A DNA stretch of 6,585 nucleotides from Eubacteriales Family XIII. Incertae Sedis bacterium (GTDB lineage Bacteria; Bacillota; Clostridia; Peptostreptococcales; Anaerovoracaceae): NCBI GenBank assembly GCA_031254995.1, contig JAIRTJ010000019.1:1-6585 (forward strand). The letters are read 5' to 3'. The first letter of the stretch is position 1, and each line of letters starts with the position of its first letter. Below the pieces are notes generated by a model that saw only the letters and a program-made list of their open reading frames with translations, was not told the origin of the DNA and did not search any database. The position numbers and the translations under genes were made by a program. Below, piece after piece: positions 4,758 to 6,585 of the stretch.

Positions 4758-6585
4758 CTAGGCGTCCTTGACGACGATGTTGACCAGCTTATCCGGAACG
4801 GCGACCACCCGTATCACATTCTTTCCTTCCGTCAAAAGTCGCGCCTTCTCATTCTTCGAGACCTCCGCGATCAGAGCGTCCTTATCGAGTCCTCTCTCCA
4901 CTCGAAGTTTCTCGCGGATCTTCCCGTTGATCTGCACAACGATCTCCGCCGTATCGCGTTCGAGCGCCGCCGCGTCGTAGGACGGCCACGCCGCTTCGCA
5001 GACGAAGCCCGAATGTCCCGCGCGTTCCCACAGTTCTTCGCAGATATGCGGAGTGAACGGGGACAGGATCAGGATCAAATTGCGCGTCGCGACCTTCAAC
5101 AGGCCGGGATTGAGATCGCCTCCGCCTTTGTACTTGTACAAGGCGTTGACGAACTCCATGATCGCGCTGACGGCGGTGTTGAAATTCAGTCGATCGCCGA
5201 TATCCTCCCCCGCCTTCTTGATTGCGGCATTCATTGCGAAGTTCAACTCTCTATCCGCCTCGGAATTCGCCGCATAATCGTCAGGCGCGCCTCCCGTGAT
5301 CTCGGAAAGTTCCGTGATCAGACGAAATACGCGATTCAGAAAGCGATAGCTGCCCTCGACACCGGCATCCGACCATTCCAATTCCTTCTCGGGCGGCGAA
5401 GCGAAGAGAATGAAGAGACGAATGGTATCCGCGCCGTACCTGTCGACGAATTCGTCGGGAGATACGATATTTCCGACGGATTTCGACATCTTGCCGCCAT
5501 CCTTCAGAACCATGCCCTGCGTCAGAAGCTTGACGAAGGGTTCGGATACGGGGGAACAGCCGATGTCGCGCAGAAATTTGTTGAAAAACCGAGCGTAAAG
5601 CAGATGCAATATAGCGTGTTCCACGCCGCCGATGTAAAGATCTACGCCCATCCAGTATCGCGCCTTCTCCTCGTCGAAAACCTCGTTCTCGTTTCGCGCG
5701 TCCGTGAAGCGAAGAAAATACCAAGAGGAATCGAGAAAGGTATCCATCGTATCCGTTTCGCGCTCCGCAGGTCCGCCGCACGACGGACAGATCGCATTTT
5801 GGAAGGTCGCGCTCGTCTTCAACGGAGATTCGCCTTTTCCCGTAAATTTCACATCCTCCGGCAACAAAATCGGCAGGTTTTCCTCCTTCTCCGCGACCCA
5901 TCCGCAGACGGGACAGAAAACCATGGGAATGGGTGTGCCCCAATACCGTTGCCTAGAGATGAGCCAGTCCCTGAGCCTGAAGTTTACGGATTTCTTGCCC
6001 AATCCGTTCGCCTCCAAATAATCGGTGATGTCCTCGCCGGCTTTCTTGCTGTCGCGACCGTCGAATGTCCCCGAGTTGATCAGCTTGCCCTGCGCAACGA
6101 ACGCCTGTTCGAGATTTTCCAAATCCGTCCCATCGCCCGGATCCACTACGGGTACGATGTCCAAGCCGTATTTCGCGGCGAACTCAAAATCCCGCGCGTC
6201 GTGAGCCGGCACTGCCATGATCGCGCCCGTACCGTAATCCATGAGGACGTAATTCGCAATATATATCGGAACTTCCTTTCCGTTCATGGGATTGATCGCG
6301 TATCTGCCGATGAACAATCCTTCCTTTTCCAAGGTGACGGCATTGCGATCGATGTCGCTCAAGTATTGAAGCTTATCGAGAAAGACATCTACCCGCTCTT
6401 CGTATTCCGTCCCCTCCGTCAAAGGACGAACATACGGATGCTCCGGCGCAAGCACCATATAGGTGACGCCGAATAGCGTGTCCGGCCTCGTCGTGAATAT
6501 GCGCAGGGAACGGTCAAACCCTGTGATTTCGAATTCGACTTCCGCGCCTACGCTCTTGCCGATCCAATTTCGTTGCATGGTCTTC
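4758..6585 (-). CDS. leuS: Leucyl-tRNA synthetase, N-terminus cut by window edge
   Basis: LeuRS is the class Ia enzyme that attaches leucine to tRNA-Leu and hydrolyses mischarged products in its CP1 editing domain. Counting from the Met of MQRNWIGKS (base 6578), which is internal to the protein, the visible part has the editing-site threonine motif TTRPDT (29-34) and the editing aspartate region YGTGAIMAVPAHDARD (115-130, with Asp127). A zinc-knuckle insertion has two intact CxxC pairs (Cys221/224 and Cys263/266). The catalytic-domain stretch DLYIGGVEHAILHLLY is at 312-327 and the KMSKS loop at 362-366. An anticodon-binding helical domain and the C-terminal domain follow, ending in VPDKLVNIVVKDA. 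The HIGH motif and about 200 N-terminal residues lie beyond the window; codons Lys-Thr precede the Met in frame, matching the family's KTMQRNWIG. No frameshift or missing key residue is seen. It lies on the same strand as rnjA, 139 bp upstream of it, and may have its own transcript. Confidence 0.98.
   Translation of the reverse strand, partial: KTMQRNWIGKSVGAEVEFEITGFDRSLRIFTTRPDTLFGVTYMVLAPEHPYVRPLTEGTEYEERVDVFLDKLQYLSDIDRNAVTLEKEGLFIGRYAINPMNGKEVPIYIANYVLMDYGTGAIMAVPAHDARDFEFAAKYGLDIVPVVDPGDGTDLENLEQAFVAQGKLINSGTFDGRDSKKAGEDITDYLEANGLGKKSVNFRLRDWLISRQRYWGTPIPMVFCPVCGWVAEKEENLPILLPEDVKFTGKGESPLKTSATFQNAICPSCGGPAERETDTMDTFLDSSWYFLRFTDARNENEVFDEEKARYWMGVDLYIGGVEHAILHLLYARFFNKFLRDIGCSPVSEPFVKLLTQGMVLKDGGKMSKSVGNIVSPDEFVDRYGADTIRLFILFASPPEKELEWSDAGVEGSYRFLNRVFRLITELSEITGGAPDDYAANSEADRELNFAMNAAIKKAGEDIGDRLNFNTAVSAIMEFVNALYKYKGGGDLNPGLLKVATRNLILILSPFTPHICEELWERAGHSGFVCEAAWPSYDAAALERDTAEIVVQINGKIREKLRVERGLDKDALIAEVSKNEKARLLTEGKNVIRVVAVPDKLVNIVVKDA

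Noticed and set aside
3563..4771. 402-codon open frame on the plus strand
   Set aside because: Antisense to RNase J and the leader; the sequence resembles no family and its open length follows from the codon use of the real gene.
5281..5943. 220-codon minus-strand frame inside leuS
   Set aside because: Out-of-frame shadow of the LeuRS catalytic region; the LeuRS frame is continuous with all motifs.
4728..6476. 582-codon open frame on the plus strand
   Set aside because: It lies fully antisense to leuS, whose protein is unmistakable. The translated frame is rich in Arg, Asp and Leu with no recognisable motif, as expected of an antisense shadow in GC-rich codons.

Overview
This is an ordinary housekeeping block from a bacterial chromosome. 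The gene set (RNase J, a YheA/YlbF-type helical protein, a YqhT-like Xaa-Pro peptidase beside EF-P, and MltG), the purine-rich GGAG-type ribosome-binding sites and the TTG start point to Bacillota, most likely a Clostridia-type lineage. The sequence is moderately GC-rich. I cannot place it below phylum or class from sequence alone.

All six genes lie on the minus strand, so transcription runs from high to low coordinates. In transcription order they are: leuS (leucyl-tRNA synthetase, 5' end outside the window); a 139-bp gap; rnjA (RNase J with a long basic N-terminal tail); a 65-bp gap; a small YheA/YlbF-family gene; about 35 bp; an M24 Xaa-Pro peptidase catalytic domain; 75 bp; efp (elongation factor P); 123 bp; and mltG (endolytic murein transglycosylase, 3' end outside the window). 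No gap exceeds 300 bp. I found no tRNA, rRNA, mobile element, CRISPR array or convincing factor-independent terminator. The tight same-strand spacing from rnjA to mltG suggests one transcript or a few overlapping ones.

The genes cover translation (LeuRS charging, EF-P rescue of proline-rich stalls), RNA turnover (RNase J, perhaps with the YlbF-family protein), X-Pro peptide processing and cell-wall synthesis (MltG). The long open frames on the plus strand and the overlapping minus-strand frames are shadows of these genes.

I do not see an undescribed biological system. The points most worth a second look are the Xaa-Pro peptidase that lacks its usual N-terminal domain, the roughly 124-residue basic tail on RNase J (which contains an A8-G run matching a frameshift heptamer), and the adjacency of RNase J to a cysteine-free YlbF-family protein.
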